A stretch of DNA of 47,977 nt from a virus: positions 1 to 47,977 of IMG/VR virus record IMGVR_UViG_3300012039_000012; one strand, written 5' to 3'. A program made the position numbers and the translations under genes. Positions 24,990-31,424 of the stretch are shown piece by piece. Numbering within the stretch: the first letter of the stretch is position 1; each line of letters opens with the position of its first letter. The notes beneath the pieces were generated by a model. That model worked only from the letters and a program-made list of their open reading frames with translations, had not been told where the DNA came from and ran no database searches.

Positions 24990-25408
24990 GCCTTCTGCTC
25001 CCCGCCCGGCTCGATGGCCGGACTGACTGACGTCTCGACGAACAGGTCCCAGAGCGGACCTTCCAGGATCGACTTGCGGAACTCGTAGACCTTCCTCGAG
25101 ATCTCGGCCTGGCGCGCGAGTTGCGCCCGCAGCTCGTCGTTCTCGGTGGCGAGCTTGATGCGCTCGACCTCCAGCTCGTTGACGCGCGCCTGCGAGGCGT
25201 CGAGCCGGCCCTTGTACTTCGTGAACCGCGCACGCGCCTCGTCGGCGGCGATGCGCAGGTCCTTCGCCTGCGTCTCGGCGATGTCGAGCCGGATGCCGGC
25301 CTCGATCGCCATCTTTCGCCAGTCGCGCGGCTTCGGCAGGGTCGACGCCGCCGCGGCCGGCAGCACGACGCTCCCGACCGGTAGCTCGATGCGCGCGGTC
25401 TCGCTCAC
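24986..25408 (-). CDS. Coiled-coil head protein
   Basis: A 140-residue protein starting at GTG (25408), overlapping the MuF stop. After a proline-rich segment it is one long helix (RARFTKYKGRLDASQARVNELEVE and onward) ending in LWDLFVETSVSPAIEPGG. It is likely a second scaffold or a minor head component. No other feature is recognised. It overlaps the scaffold gene by ATGA. Confidence 0.6.
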   Translation of the reverse strand: MSETARIELPVGSVVLPAAAASTLPKPRDWRKMAIEAGIRLDIAETQAKDLRIAADEARARFTKYKGRLDASQARVNELEVERIKLATENDELRAQLARQAEISRKVYEFRKSILEGPLWDLFVETSVSPAIEPGGEQKA

Positions 25409-26274
25409 GCGGCCCTCCGTCTCCGTTCCACCGGCACCGACTCGATGCCGATCGCGCACCGGCAGTTCGGGTGCAGCGGCGGCCCGCTCACCTTGCCGAA
25501 CCGCCCGCCGATGAAGTCGTTCCCGACCATTGCCGTCTTGCCGTCCATGCCCAGGCAGAACCGGCACAGCCGATCGTCGTCGGTCACGATCCAGACCTTG
25601 CGGCTGCGCGGCGACAGCAGCCCGCCCTTTACCGCCGCATCCCAGGACGCGAGCGTCCCGGCCGTCGAGGCCCGGACGACCTCGGTGCGCGCGATCATCA
25701 GCGCCCTCGAGCGGCGCAGGTGCTCGGCGTACTTCCGCGCGTCCGACAGCGCCTGCCGCCGCGACGCGCCGCTCGCAATCAGGTCGGCGCGGAGGCTCGC
25801 GACGGCCGTGGCCTGACGCTCGGTGAGACCGATCAGCGGGCGTATGAGCCGTGCCGCCTCCCGCGGGGGAATGCCCTCCGTGTAGGAGCGCGCCACGACT
25901 GCCCTGATCGACTCCCGCGTCTCCCGAGTCACGGCCGTCACCAGCCTTGCCCCGTTCTCGCGCGCGGCCCGCACCGCGTAGGCGTTCACGGCGTCGAACC
26001 GCATGACGGCGCTGACGCGCTCCGAGATCGCGACCTGCCACCCGGCCTTCGCGCCGGCGGTGACTAGCGCGTCGAGCGCCATGACGGTAGCCGCGAGCCT
26101 GGCGGGCAGCGAGCCGGCGAGGTCGTGGATCGCGAACACGTCACGCGTCCGGATGATCTGCTCGAGCGTCGACTCCGGCACGGCCTCCTGCAGCGCCTTC
26201 AGCGCCCGCTCGACCTGCGCCCTGACCTTCGGCTCCGCCGCGTCGACCAGCCGCCGCAGCTCGCGCTGCGTCAC
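25405..26274 (-). CDS. MuF/SPP1 gp7-like head morphogenesis protein
   Basis: A 289-residue, mostly helical protein with the family C-terminal block: ALMIARTEVVRASTAGTLASW, then VTDDDRLCRFCLGMDGKTA and PPLHPNCRC, the motif of the minor head (gp7) family. It is packaged on the inside of the portal vertex and may be ejected with DNA. It comes directly after portal, as usual. Ends by overlap with the coiled-coil gene. Confidence 0.85.
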   Translation of the reverse strand: MTQRELRRLVDAAEPKVRAQVERALKALQEAVPESTLEQIIRTRDVFAIHDLAGSLPARLAATVMALDALVTAGAKAGWQVAISERVSAVMRFDAVNAYAVRAARENGARLVTAVTRETRESIRAVVARSYTEGIPPREAARLIRPLIGLTERQATAVASLRADLIASGASRRQALSDARKYAEHLRRSRALMIARTEVVRASTAGTLASWDAAVKGGLLSPRSRKVWIVTDDDRLCRFCLGMDGKTAMVGNDFIGGRFGKVSGPPLHPNCRCAIGIESVPVERRRRAA

Positions 26275-27848
26275 TCCTCGTCCTCAGGCGCCGACAGCTT
26301 CTCGGTCCGCATCAGGTCGGCCTCCGGGTCGCCGGTGTCGACGCCGCCGCGGTTCGCGATCTCCGCCTTGACCTCCTCCTGGCGCTCGAGGTCCTCGTCG
26401 ATCATCCCGTCGATCTCCTCGTCGATCTCGGCCAGCTCCTCGGCGGTCATGTCCGGGTCGACGCGGCGCGCGGCGCGCTTCTTGATGCGCTTCGTCATCG
26501 TCGGGCCGAGGTCCATCTCGATGGCCTTCGCCCACGCGTCGAGGTCGTTGATCAGCGAGTCGAGAAAGAACTCGTCCGGGTACGTCGCCGTCGGCTCGGC
26601 CGCCTCGAACGCCGCCTGCGCGGCCTCGGGCGTCGCCTCGGTCCACGCGAACCAGGCGCGCGCCATCGCGGTCTCGGCGTTCGAGAGCGCGCGCGAGAGG
26701 CCCTGCAGCATCTCGTTCAGCTCGGCGTACTGCAGCCGGATCGCCTCGCCGCTCTCGGCCGCGAGCGAATCGCGGCGGAACCGCACGTGCGCGGCCCTGA
26801 ACATCTCCTGCACGAGGTACGCGATGTTGTCCCGGATGGCGCCGGGGACGTTCATGTCCGGCGTCTTGTAGTCGATCTCGCCCTTGACGACGATCGCGCG
26901 CGCGGTGCCGACGACGCCCTGCACGTGGCCCTTCGCCTGCTCGACGTCGCCGTCCTTGTCGACGCTCACGGTCAGCAGCGAGAACGCCTGGTTGCGGAGA
27001 ACCTCGTCCTCCTCGGACGCGCGGTTGAACAGCGCGCAGACGACGTTCGCGTTGCTCACCAGCGGCCGCCCGAGCATCAGGCTCGTGTGGCTCGCCTTCG
27101 GCCGCAGGACGACGAACGGCACCATGCCGAGGTTCGGCGTCCCGGCCGACAGCAGCTCGCCCTTCGCCGAGAACCGCGCCCAGCCCTCCTCGTCCCAGAG
27201 CAGCAGCTGGTCGGTCGGCTCCTCCGGGTCCGGCACCTCGTCGATCGGCAGCGGCGGCGACGCCTCGATCAGCTTCACGGCGGCGAGGCCCGTGCCGGCG
27301 AACCGCCAGTCGATGACCGAGATCGCCGTGAACAGGCTCGCGATCGGCCGCGCCGTCTCCTCGGCCCGCGACGGCCCGACCGGCTCGTCCGTCGTCTTGT
27401 CGACCAGCATGCCGGCGTGCCCGCCGACGAGCGAGAGGGCCGTGAACCGCTTCAGGAACTCGTTGACGTGCGTCCCGGTGCCGTCGACGTCCTCGAGCCA
27501 CTCGTTGTAGCCCGTCGACTTCGAGTCGCGCTTGACGCCCTGCGTGAAGATGAACCGCACGTAGAGGTCGACGAGCGTCTCTAGGTAGTTGTGGTACCGG
27601 GCCATCTTCTTCCGCTCGTCGAACCCGGTCGCGGACTCGCGCGGATACGGCCAGAGGTAGGTCCCGTCCAGGAACCCGCCGCGCCCCTCGAAGGCGTCGA
27701 GCAGGACCTCCCATGACGGCTTGTTCGTCACGTAGTCCGGATGCTGCGCCGCGAGCGCGGTCGCACGGTCGTCGGCGTTCTTGCCGACGAGACGCGACGC
27801 GAACGCCGGGCGGCCGCGCGACGACGCCTCTTGGGCGGTGTCAGCCAC
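26271..27848 (-). CDS. Portal protein
   Basis: A 525-residue protein with the stem/wing pattern of siphovirus portals: PSWEVLLDAFEGRGGFLDGTYL, a helical region (NYLETLVDLYVRFIFTQGV), IRLQYAELNEMLQGLSRAL, and a strongly acidic C-terminal tail (EELAEIDEEIDGMIDEDLE). Length is typical of portals without a fused MuF domain. It starts at GTG (27848) without a strong Shine-Dalgarno, after an intergenic region with likely operators. Portal-MuF-scaffold-capsid order supports the call. Confidence 0.85.
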   Translation of the reverse strand: MADTAQEASSRGRPAFASRLVGKNADDRATALAAQHPDYVTNKPSWEVLLDAFEGRGGFLDGTYLWPYPRESATGFDERKKMARYHNYLETLVDLYVRFIFTQGVKRDSKSTGYNEWLEDVDGTGTHVNEFLKRFTALSLVGGHAGMLVDKTTDEPVGPSRAEETARPIASLFTAISVIDWRFAGTGLAAVKLIEASPPLPIDEVPDPEEPTDQLLLWDEEGWARFSAKGELLSAGTPNLGMVPFVVLRPKASHTSLMLGRPLVSNANVVCALFNRASEEDEVLRNQAFSLLTVSVDKDGDVEQAKGHVQGVVGTARAIVVKGEIDYKTPDMNVPGAIRDNIAYLVQEMFRAAHVRFRRDSLAAESGEAIRLQYAELNEMLQGLSRALSNAETAMARAWFAWTEATPEAAQAAFEAAEPTATYPDEFFLDSLINDLDAWAKAIEMDLGPTMTKRIKKRAARRVDPDMTAEELAEIDEEIDGMIDEDLERQEEVKAEIANRGGVDTGDPEADLMRTEKLSAPEDEE

Positions 27849-27917
27849 GTGTTCTGTTGTCTTGGTTGTGTGCGGTCGCGGACGGACGAGCCGCCATCCG
27901 CGTACCCCTGCGTTCGA

Positions 27918-28014
27918 TAGTAAACGCGAGGCGACGCGCGGATGATGAACTTGCGCTATAGCGCTATACCGCGTTACGCGGCGTTACTGCACGACTGCGG
28001 CACGCAGAGGCATG
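27918..28014. promoter_or_regulatory. Operator-like region upstream of portal
   Basis: The 180-base spacer between the tRNA-Lys gene and portal holds a perfect 12-bp palindrome TATAGCGCTATA (27957-27968), two GCGTTAC repeats exactly ten bases apart (27971 and 27981), and a TAGTAAA motif (27918). These look like protein-binding sites controlling the structural operon. No convincing -35/-10 pair is visible. Confidence 0.45.
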
Positions 28015-28015
28015 G

Positions 28016-28029
28016 ATTAACCGGTTAAT
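28016..28029. repeat. 14-bp palindrome, copy 1
   Basis: ATTAACCGGTTAAT, a perfect palindrome, found at three intergenic sites only. This copy touches the encoded CCA end of tRNA-Lys(TTT) and lies about 170 bases upstream of the portal start. See copies at 35144 and 44573. Confidence 0.75.
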
Positions 28030-28031
28030 GG

Positions 28032-28103
28032 TGGGCCGTGCAGGACTCGAACCCGCGTCTCTTCGCTTAAAAGGCGAGACTCTGCCCGTTGAGTTAACGG
28101 CCC
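28032..28103 (-). tRNA. tRNA-Lys(TTT)
   Basis: Acceptor GGGCCGT/ACGGCCC, anticodon loop CTTTTAA, T arm with GGTTCGAGT and an encoded CCA (28029-28031). The outermost anticodon-stem pair is C-A. It ends directly at the palindrome. Confidence 0.93.
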
Positions 28104-28111
28104 GATGCTGG

Positions 28112-28184
28112 TGCGCCCGCCCGGAATCGAACCGGGATCTCGCTGCTTAAGAGGCAGGACTCTAGCCTATTGAGTTACGAGCGC
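28112..28184 (-). tRNA. tRNA-Lys(CTT)
   Basis: Acceptor GCGCTCG pairs with CGGGCGC; loop CTCTTAA gives anticodon CTT. CCA is encoded at 28109-28111. A second Lys tRNA that reads AAG, matching a G-ending codon bias. Confidence 0.93.
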
Positions 28185-28202
28185 GCGGTTAGTAAAAGCT
28201 GG

Positions 28203-28274
28203 CCCTGACGGCAGGATTCGAACCCGCCTCTCCGCGTCTTCAGCGCGGCGCTCGTCCCACTGAGCTACGTCAGG
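28203..28274 (-). tRNA. tRNA-Phe(GAA)
   Basis: Acceptor CCTGACG/CGTCAGG, discriminator G, encoded CCA, perfect five-pair anticodon stem around CTGAAGA, T loop TTCGAAT. A canonical elongator. Confidence 0.95.
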
Positions 28275-28331
28275 CCGACGCGACGATTCTTTCAGCGGTT
28301 ATCGTTGCCGCGCATGAACGCGGCGCGGCCT

Positions 28332-28853
28332 TCAGGCGTCAGCATTATCGTTGCCTCCGTATAGCCACCCGAGCCACGACTTCGGCGCCTTCTTGACGCC
28401 GACGACGACGCGCAGCGCCGCGCCTGGCGCGACCGGCTTGCGCCGCAGCGCCATGCCCGCCTCATCCGGCGTCCGCGCGCCCTTGCGGCGGTTGCAGTCG
28501 AAGCAGGCCGTGACGATGTTCGTCCAGTCCTTGCGCCCGCCCTGCGACTCCGGCACGACGTGGTCGAACGTCAGGTCGCCCTCGCCGCCGCAGTACTGGC
28601 ACTCGTGGTTGTCCCGCGCGTAGATGTTCGCGCGCGTGAACGGCATCCGCTCGATCCGGCGGCGCGTGCGGACGAACCGCAGGAGCCGGACGATCGACGG
28701 CAGCTTGAACGAGAACGAGACCGCGCGCACGGTGACGTCGTGCTCGTCGATGATCTCGACCTTGCCCTGCGCCCAGAGCGTCATCGCCCGCTGCCACGGC
28801 ACGACCGTGACGGGCTCGAAGGTCGCGTTCAGGAGAAGGGTCTGCGCGGTCAT
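28332..28853 (-). CDS. HNH endonuclease
   Basis: A 173-residue HNH nuclease. The N-terminus TLLLNATFEPVTVVPWQRAM is typical of the family, followed by CQYCGGEGDLTFDHVVPESQGG, a zinc CxxC then the D-H of the catalytic HNH, and CFDCNRRKG with N. Phage HNH enzymes cut near cos or act as homing nucleases. The ATG at 28853 overlaps the upstream TGA. It is placed in the tRNA region, so a mobile homing origin is possible but no intron is seen. Confidence 0.9.
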   Translation of the reverse strand: MTAQTLLLNATFEPVTVVPWQRAMTLWAQGKVEIIDEHDVTVRAVSFSFKLPSIVRLLRFVRTRRRIERMPFTRANIYARDNHECQYCGGEGDLTFDHVVPESQGGRKDWTNIVTACFDCNRRKGARTPDEAGMALRRKPVAPGAALRVVVGVKKAPKSWLGWLYGGNDNADA

Positions 28854-28972
28854 TTCTCGTCCTCTCTAGAGACTAGCGCGTAGAATGGCCCGACCTGATA
28901 GCGCCGCCAGTATTCAAAACGCCTACCGAGTTCGACGCGCCACGGACAGTTCCACATGAATCCGAGTCGCAT
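28850..28972 (-). CDS. Hypothetical protein, 40 residues
   Basis: A short ORF bounded by overlaps: it starts at ATG (28972), right after the upstream TGA, and its own TGA overlaps the HNH start. The sequence MRLGFMWNCPWRVELGRRFEYW is rich in Trp and Arg. No motif is recognised. Support comes from neat stitching into the gene chain. Confidence 0.5.
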   Translation of the reverse strand: MRLGFMWNCPWRVELGRRFEYWRRYQVGPFYALVSREDEK

Positions 28973-29209
28973 TCAGCGCCACGCTACGGCGACGCAGTCG
29001 GTCCGGTGCGGCGTCGGCTCGTAGTCGGCGGCGACGGCGACGACATGGACGACTGGCGGCATCGGCGGCGCGTAGACGGTCGGCCCTGGCGGCCCAGGCA
29101 GGACCTCGTAGGCCGTGCGCGCCGGGACGGCGAGCATGCCGACCAGCGCGCCGACCAGCGCGCCGAGCGCGCAGGCGATCCAGCCGAACGTGTAGTCCTG
29201 CTGCCCCAT
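28973..29209 (-). CDS. Small membrane protein with proline-rich tail
   Basis: A 78-residue protein. The ATG at 29209 (MGQQDYTFGW) is chosen over a longer reading because it sits on the upstream stop. It has one hydrophobic helix (IACALGALVGALVGMLAVPA) and then a Pro-rich segment. A holin or membrane anchor is possible. Function unknown. Confidence 0.6.
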   Translation of the reverse strand: MGQQDYTFGWIACALGALVGALVGMLAVPARTAYEVLPGPPGPTVYAPPMPPVVHVVAVAADYEPTPHRTDCVAVAWR

Positions 29210-29424
29210 CAAAACACCTTCCTCGGCATCTTCGTGAGCCACGCGTCAGTGACCGTCGGCGGCACCGGCGCGGTCGTACCGACGAACTGCCAGCCGACGG
29301 CGTCGCGGTAGCGGCGCATGATGCGGCCCTTCGCCGAGTCGAAGGCGCGCGCGTTGACGGTCTCGACGAGCCCGGTCGCCTTCCAGAGCACGCGGAACTT
29401 GTATCCGAGCAGCTGCTGGTTCAT
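29209..29424 (-). CDS. Hypothetical protein, 71 residues
   Basis: It starts MNQQLLGYKFRVLWKATGLV and is basic and beta-strand rich. The ATG at 29424 may be coupled to a short ORF just upstream that ends in ATGA (29422-29425), but that ORF has no clear start. No family is recognised. Confidence 0.6.
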   Translation of the reverse strand: MNQQLLGYKFRVLWKATGLVETVNARAFDSAKGRIMRRYRDAVGWQFVGTTAPVPPTVTDAWLTKMPRKVF

Positions 29425-29587
29425 GCGGCCTCCGGCGAAAGTTGGCAGCGTGCCGGTTCTGACCCGGCTTCGGAATTATGCCGCACCCTGTGACCGAGCG
29501 CCTCAATGGCGACGTGCGGGTCGCCGCTTCGTAACGTGCGTGTCAGGCATCCACGCCGACGCTGCCGCGTCAATTATAGCGAAATGG

Positions 29588-29659
29588 TCGGGACGGACGG
29601 ACTCGAACCGCCGATCTCCTGTTCCCAAAACAGGCGCCTATCCTCTCGGCCACGTCCCG
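29588..29659 (-). tRNA. tRNA-Pro(TGG)
   Basis: Acceptor CGGGACG/CGTCCCG, anticodon loop TTTGGGA with perfect CCTGT/ACAGG stem, T loop TTCGAGT, encoded CCA (29585-29587). Spacer 29425-29587 before it holds no clear gene. Confidence 0.94.
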
Positions 29660-29667
29660 GTAGATGG

Positions 29668-29745
29668 TGGGGAAGGCGGGATTCGAACCCGCGAAGTGCC
29701 CTGCTTCCGACGCAGGTGGCCTAAACCAGACTAGCCCACTTCCCC
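29668..29745 (-). tRNA. tRNA-Pro(CGG)
   Basis: Acceptor GGGGAAG/CTTCCCC, anticodon loop GTCGGAA on a CCTGC/GCAGG stem, T arm GCGGG-TTCGAAT-CCCGC, CCA encoded. A large D arm and a seven-base variable region make it 78 bases. Its 5' 25 bases lie inside the 3' end of the next CDS (29721). Confidence 0.93.
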
Positions 29746-29951
29746 GAGTCGATGTAGCAGCGGACGCGCAGCGGCGTGACCATGCCGTCGGTCGTCAGCG
29801 CCTGCCGCCCGCGGTCGAACGCGCTCGCGCTCATGCCGGCGACGTCGTGCGCGGAGACGACGAACGCCCGGCCGTCCGGCGCGAAGAACTTCACGAACTC
29901 GACGCCGACGAGATACTTCCACGTGCCGCCCGGTGTGGTCAGTGTCCGCAT
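29721..29951 (-). CDS. Hypothetical protein ending inside a tRNA gene
   Basis: A 76-residue protein starting at ATG (29951) with a strong AGGAGG ribosome site five bases before. It reads MRTLTTPGGTWKYLVGVEFVKFF and ends in the tRNA-Pro(CGG) sequence, so the last eight codons are part of the tRNA. The beta-rich body resembles small phage proteins of the RNA- or DNA-binding kind, but no family is recognised. Such overlap would couple tRNA processing and mRNA. Confidence 0.65.
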   Translation of the reverse strand: MRTLTTPGGTWKYLVGVEFVKFFAPDGRAFVVSAHDVAGMSASAFDRGRQALTTDGMVTPLRVRCYIDSGKWASLV

Positions 29952-29969
29952 CTCGTCCTCCTGGCTTGG

Positions 29970-30045
29970 TGACGTCGACGGGACTCGAACCCGCGAGCAT
30001 CCGGTTGAAAGCCGGAGCAGGGATGCCTGCACCCTGAACGACGTC
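29970..30045 (-). tRNA. tRNA-Glu(TTC)
   Basis: Acceptor GACGTCG/CGACGTC, anticodon loop CTTTCAA on TCCGG/CCGGA, T arm TTCGAGT with one G-T pair, encoded CCA. Confidence 0.94.
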
Positions 30046-30052
30046 GCGATGG

Positions 30053-30123
30053 TAGGGCCAGCGGGAGTCGAACCCGCATTTCCTGATAGAGAGTCAGGCT
30101 GCCTGCCGTTAGCGGATGGCCCC
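30053..30123 (-). tRNA. tRNA-Glu(CTC)
   Basis: Acceptor GGGGCCA/TGGCCCT with a G-T first pair, anticodon loop CTCTCTA on CCTGA/TCAGG, T loop TTCGACT, encoded CCA. Position 37 is T, unusual for a Glu tRNA. Confidence 0.9.
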
Positions 30124-30131
30124 GCAGTTGG

Positions 30132-30204
30132 TGAACGCGGAGGGATTCGAACCCCCGTTTGGACTGGGTGTAAACCAGTTGCAATCCGATTTTGCTACGC
30201 GTCC
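30132..30204 (-). tRNA. tRNA-Val(TAC)
   Basis: Acceptor GGACGCG/CGCGTTC, anticodon loop TTTACAC on ACTGG/CCAGT, T loop TTCGAAT, encoded CCA. Confidence 0.93.
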
Positions 30205-30208
30205 GTGG

Positions 30209-30280
30209 TCCACGCGGAAGGAGTCGAACCTTCACCTCGCGGTTATCAGCCGCGTGCTCCGCCTCCTGAGCTACGCGTGG
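30209..30280 (-). tRNA. tRNA-Ile(GAT)
   Basis: Acceptor CCACGCG/CGCGTGG, anticodon loop CTGATAA on a five-pair CGCGG/CCGCG stem, T loop TTCGACT, encoded CCA. Confidence 0.95.
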
Positions 30281-30320
30281 TTACATCGTGAAGTCGATCG
30301 CGCGCCGGTAGTAAAGTTGG

Positions 30321-30394
30321 CTCACAGGGCGAGATTCGAACTCGCACCGTACCGGTTAACAGCCGGGCGTGCTACCTGTTGACACCACCTGTGA
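30321..30394 (-). tRNA. tRNA-Asn(GTT)
   Basis: Acceptor TCACAGG/CCTGTGA, discriminator G, anticodon loop CTGTTAA, T loop TTCGAAT, encoded CCA. Upstream spacer 30281-30320 holds a TAGTAAA motif. Confidence 0.94.
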
Positions 30395-30400
30395 ACGTGG

Positions 30401-30474
30401 TCGACGCGGTCGGATTCGAACCGATCGTCTGCCTCTTATAAGGAGGCTGCTCTGCCTCGTTGAGCTACGCGTCG
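30401..30474 (-). tRNA. tRNA-Ile(TAT)
   Basis: Acceptor CGACGCG/CGCGTCG, anticodon loop CTTATAA on GCCTC/GAGGC, T loop TTCGAAT, encoded CCA. It reads ATA through a TAT anticodon, instead of the usual bacterial CAT-lysidine solution. Confidence 0.94.
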
Positions 30475-30478
30475 ATGG

Positions 30479-30555
30479 CCTCCGCGGCGGGACTCGAACC
30501 CGCATACCGGACCCGTTTAGGAGACGGGCGCGCTGTCCTTTGCGCTCACGCGGAG
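30479..30555 (-). tRNA. tRNA-Arg(CCT)
   Basis: Acceptor CTCCGCG/CGCGGAG, anticodon loop CTCCTAA on CCCGT/ACGGG, discriminator G, encoded CCA. Confidence 0.94.
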
Positions 30556-30561
30556 AGTTGG

Positions 30562-30632
30562 CTGCGACGGCTGGACTCGAACCAGCGTCACTCGGGTCAG
30601 AACCGAGCGTCCTGCCGTTGAACGACGTCGCA
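30562..30632 (-). tRNA. tRNA-Gln(CTG)
   Basis: Acceptor TGCGACG/CGTCGCA, anticodon loop TTCTGAC on CTCGG/CCGAG, discriminator G, encoded CCA. Confidence 0.94.
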
Positions 30633-30638
30633 ATATGG

Positions 30639-30713
30639 TCACGCCGGCAGGAATCGAACCTGCGTCCTCTCGCTTAGAAGGCGAGCGCGTCGATCCGTCT
30701 GCGCTACGGCGTG
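30639..30713 (-). tRNA. tRNA-Arg(TCT)
   Basis: Acceptor CACGCCG/CGGCGTG, anticodon loop CTTCTAA on TCGC/GCGA, T loop TTCGATT, encoded CCA. The permuted tRNA-like element abuts its 5' end. Confidence 0.94.
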
Positions 30714-30788
30714 ATGTGTCCGGCGCTCTGCCCTAAGCTACGCCCACGTCTGGGCGGCGGACTTGGATGAACCGCGTCTCCGGACTCT
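30714..30788 (-). other. tRNA-like element with halves in inverted order
   Basis: Read 5' to 3' on the minus strand, a tRNA 3' half comes first: anticodon-stem strand TCCGG, a T-arm-like GCGGTTCATCCAAGTCCGC, and acceptor strand CGCCCA. A 4-base linker follows, then a 5' half: TGGGCG acceptor, TA, D arm GCTTAGGGCAGAGC and anticodon-stem strand CCGGA. All four cloverleaf stems can form if the ends are joined. The T arm carries a 4-base insertion, and no CCA is encoded in the usual place. It may be a circularly permuted tRNA gene or the relic of a tandem duplication. Confidence 0.55.
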
Positions 30789-30791
30789 TGG

Positions 30792-30862
30792 TGCTCGCGG
30801 CCGGACTCGAACCGGCGACGGCCGGCTTCGGAGACCAGCGTCTGCAGTCCCGCAGCGCGAGC
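30792..30862 (-). tRNA. tRNA-Arg(CCG)
   Basis: Acceptor GCTCGCG/CGCGAGC, anticodon loop CTCCGAA on a stem with two G-T pairs, T loop TTCGAGT, encoded CCA. Confidence 0.92.
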
Positions 30863-30870
30863 GGAGTTGG

Positions 30871-30942
30871 TGGATCTGGACGGAGTCGAACCGACACCTC
30901 CTGCTTGCAAGGCAGGCGTGCTCCCGTTACCACTACAGACCC
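30871..30942 (-). tRNA. tRNA-Ala(TGC)
   Basis: Acceptor GGGTCTG pairs with CAGATCC through a G-T, anticodon loop CTTGCAA on CCTGC/GCAGG, T loop TTCGACT, encoded CCA. Confidence 0.93.
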
Positions 30943-30947
30943 GATGG

Positions 30948-31018
30948 ACGTGCGCCGCGGAGTCGAACCGCGCTACGAGGGTTTGCAATCCTCTACATAA
31001 CCGCCCTGTCCGCGCACG
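30948..31018 (-). tRNA. tRNA-Cys(GCA)
   Basis: Acceptor CGTGCGC/GCGCACG, discriminator T, anticodon loop TTGCAAA, T loop TTCGACT, encoded CCA. The inner anticodon-stem pair is A-C. Confidence 0.9.
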
Positions 31019-31022
31019 TTGG

Positions 31023-31093
31023 TGCGGCTGACCGGATTCGAACCGGCATCTCGACGTTGGCAACGTCGCGTCCTGCCCTTGGACGACAGCAGC
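31023..31093 (-). tRNA. tRNA-Gly(GCC)
   Basis: Anticodon loop TTGCCAA on CGACG/CGTCG, T loop TTCGAAT, encoded CCA. The acceptor GCTGCTG/CAGCCGC has a T-C mismatch at pair 3, also seen in tRNA-Gly(TCC). Confidence 0.91.
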
Positions 31094-31100
31094 GAATTGG

Positions 31101-31170
31101 TGCTCCCGGCAGGAGTCGAACCTGCCTGGCTGGCTTCGTAGACCTGCGTCCTCGGTCCGGAGGCGGGAGC
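31101..31170 (-). tRNA. tRNA-Arg(ACG)
   Basis: Acceptor GCTCCCG/CGGGAGC, anticodon loop CTACGAA, T loop TTCGACT, encoded CCA. The anticodon stem contains an A-A mismatch. Confidence 0.89.
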
Positions 31171-31230
31171 GGATGCGACGACGCCGCGTTATGCCGCGGC
31201 GGCTCCTCGGTGATCGTCCGACGTCGCGTG
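31171..31230 (-). other. T-arm-less tRNA-like element with CAT loop
   Basis: On the minus strand CGCGACG and CGTCGCA would form an acceptor-like stem with a first-position C-A mismatch. Inside are a TCGG/CCGA hairpin and a seven-pair CGCCGCG/CGCGGCG hairpin whose six-base loop is GCATAA. A T arm and a CCA end are missing. It could be a tRNA-Met relic or an unusual structured RNA. The two halves fill the spacer between tRNA-Gly(TCC) and tRNA-Arg(ACG). Confidence 0.4.
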
Positions 31231-31239
31231 GAGACTTGG

Positions 31240-31310
31240 TGCGGGCGACGCGATTTGAACGCGCATCACGAGTTTGGAAGACTCGGGTCCTGCCGTTGGA
31301 CGACGCCAGC
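31240..31310 (-). tRNA. tRNA-Gly(TCC)
   Basis: Anticodon loop CTTCCAA on CGAGT/ACTCG, T loop TTCAAAT, encoded CCA; acceptor GCTGGCG/CGCCCGC with the same pair-3 T-C mismatch as tRNA-Gly(GCC). Confidence 0.92.
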
Positions 31311-31334
31311 GAATTTATTCCCCTTAGGACTACC

Positions 31335-31376
31335 AGTTGACGCGTGGCCGGATGTTACCCGCATGCGACGTCAACT
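31335..31376. repeat. Inverted repeat between tRNA genes
   Basis: AGTTGACG and CGTCAACT are perfect 8-bp inverted arms, 26 bases apart, in the 114-base spacer between tRNA-Gly(TCC) and tRNA-Trp. The middle carries a weak T-arm-like GCGGGTAACATCC on the minus strand. It may be a decayed tRNA or a regulatory hairpin. Confidence 0.4.
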
Positions 31377-31424
31377 CGATACCTCGCCTAACCCCGACCG
31401 GGACTCGTCGGCAGCGTTTCTTGG

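Noticed and set aside
28016-28103. Attachment site (attP) at the tRNA-Lys 3' end with the adjoining palindrome
   Set aside because: The palindrome has two other copies not at a tRNA end, and no integrase is in the window.
28297-28354. Short direct repeat GGCAACGATAA at the end of the HNH gene
   Set aside because: Only eleven bases and two copies; chance similarity cannot be excluded and it explains nothing else.
29425-29587. Possible degenerate tRNA on account of a GCCGG-TTCTGAC-CCGGC hairpin
   Set aside because: The loop does not fit the T-loop consensus, and no acceptor stem pairs with it. A short ORF ending at 29422 also lacks a start codon.
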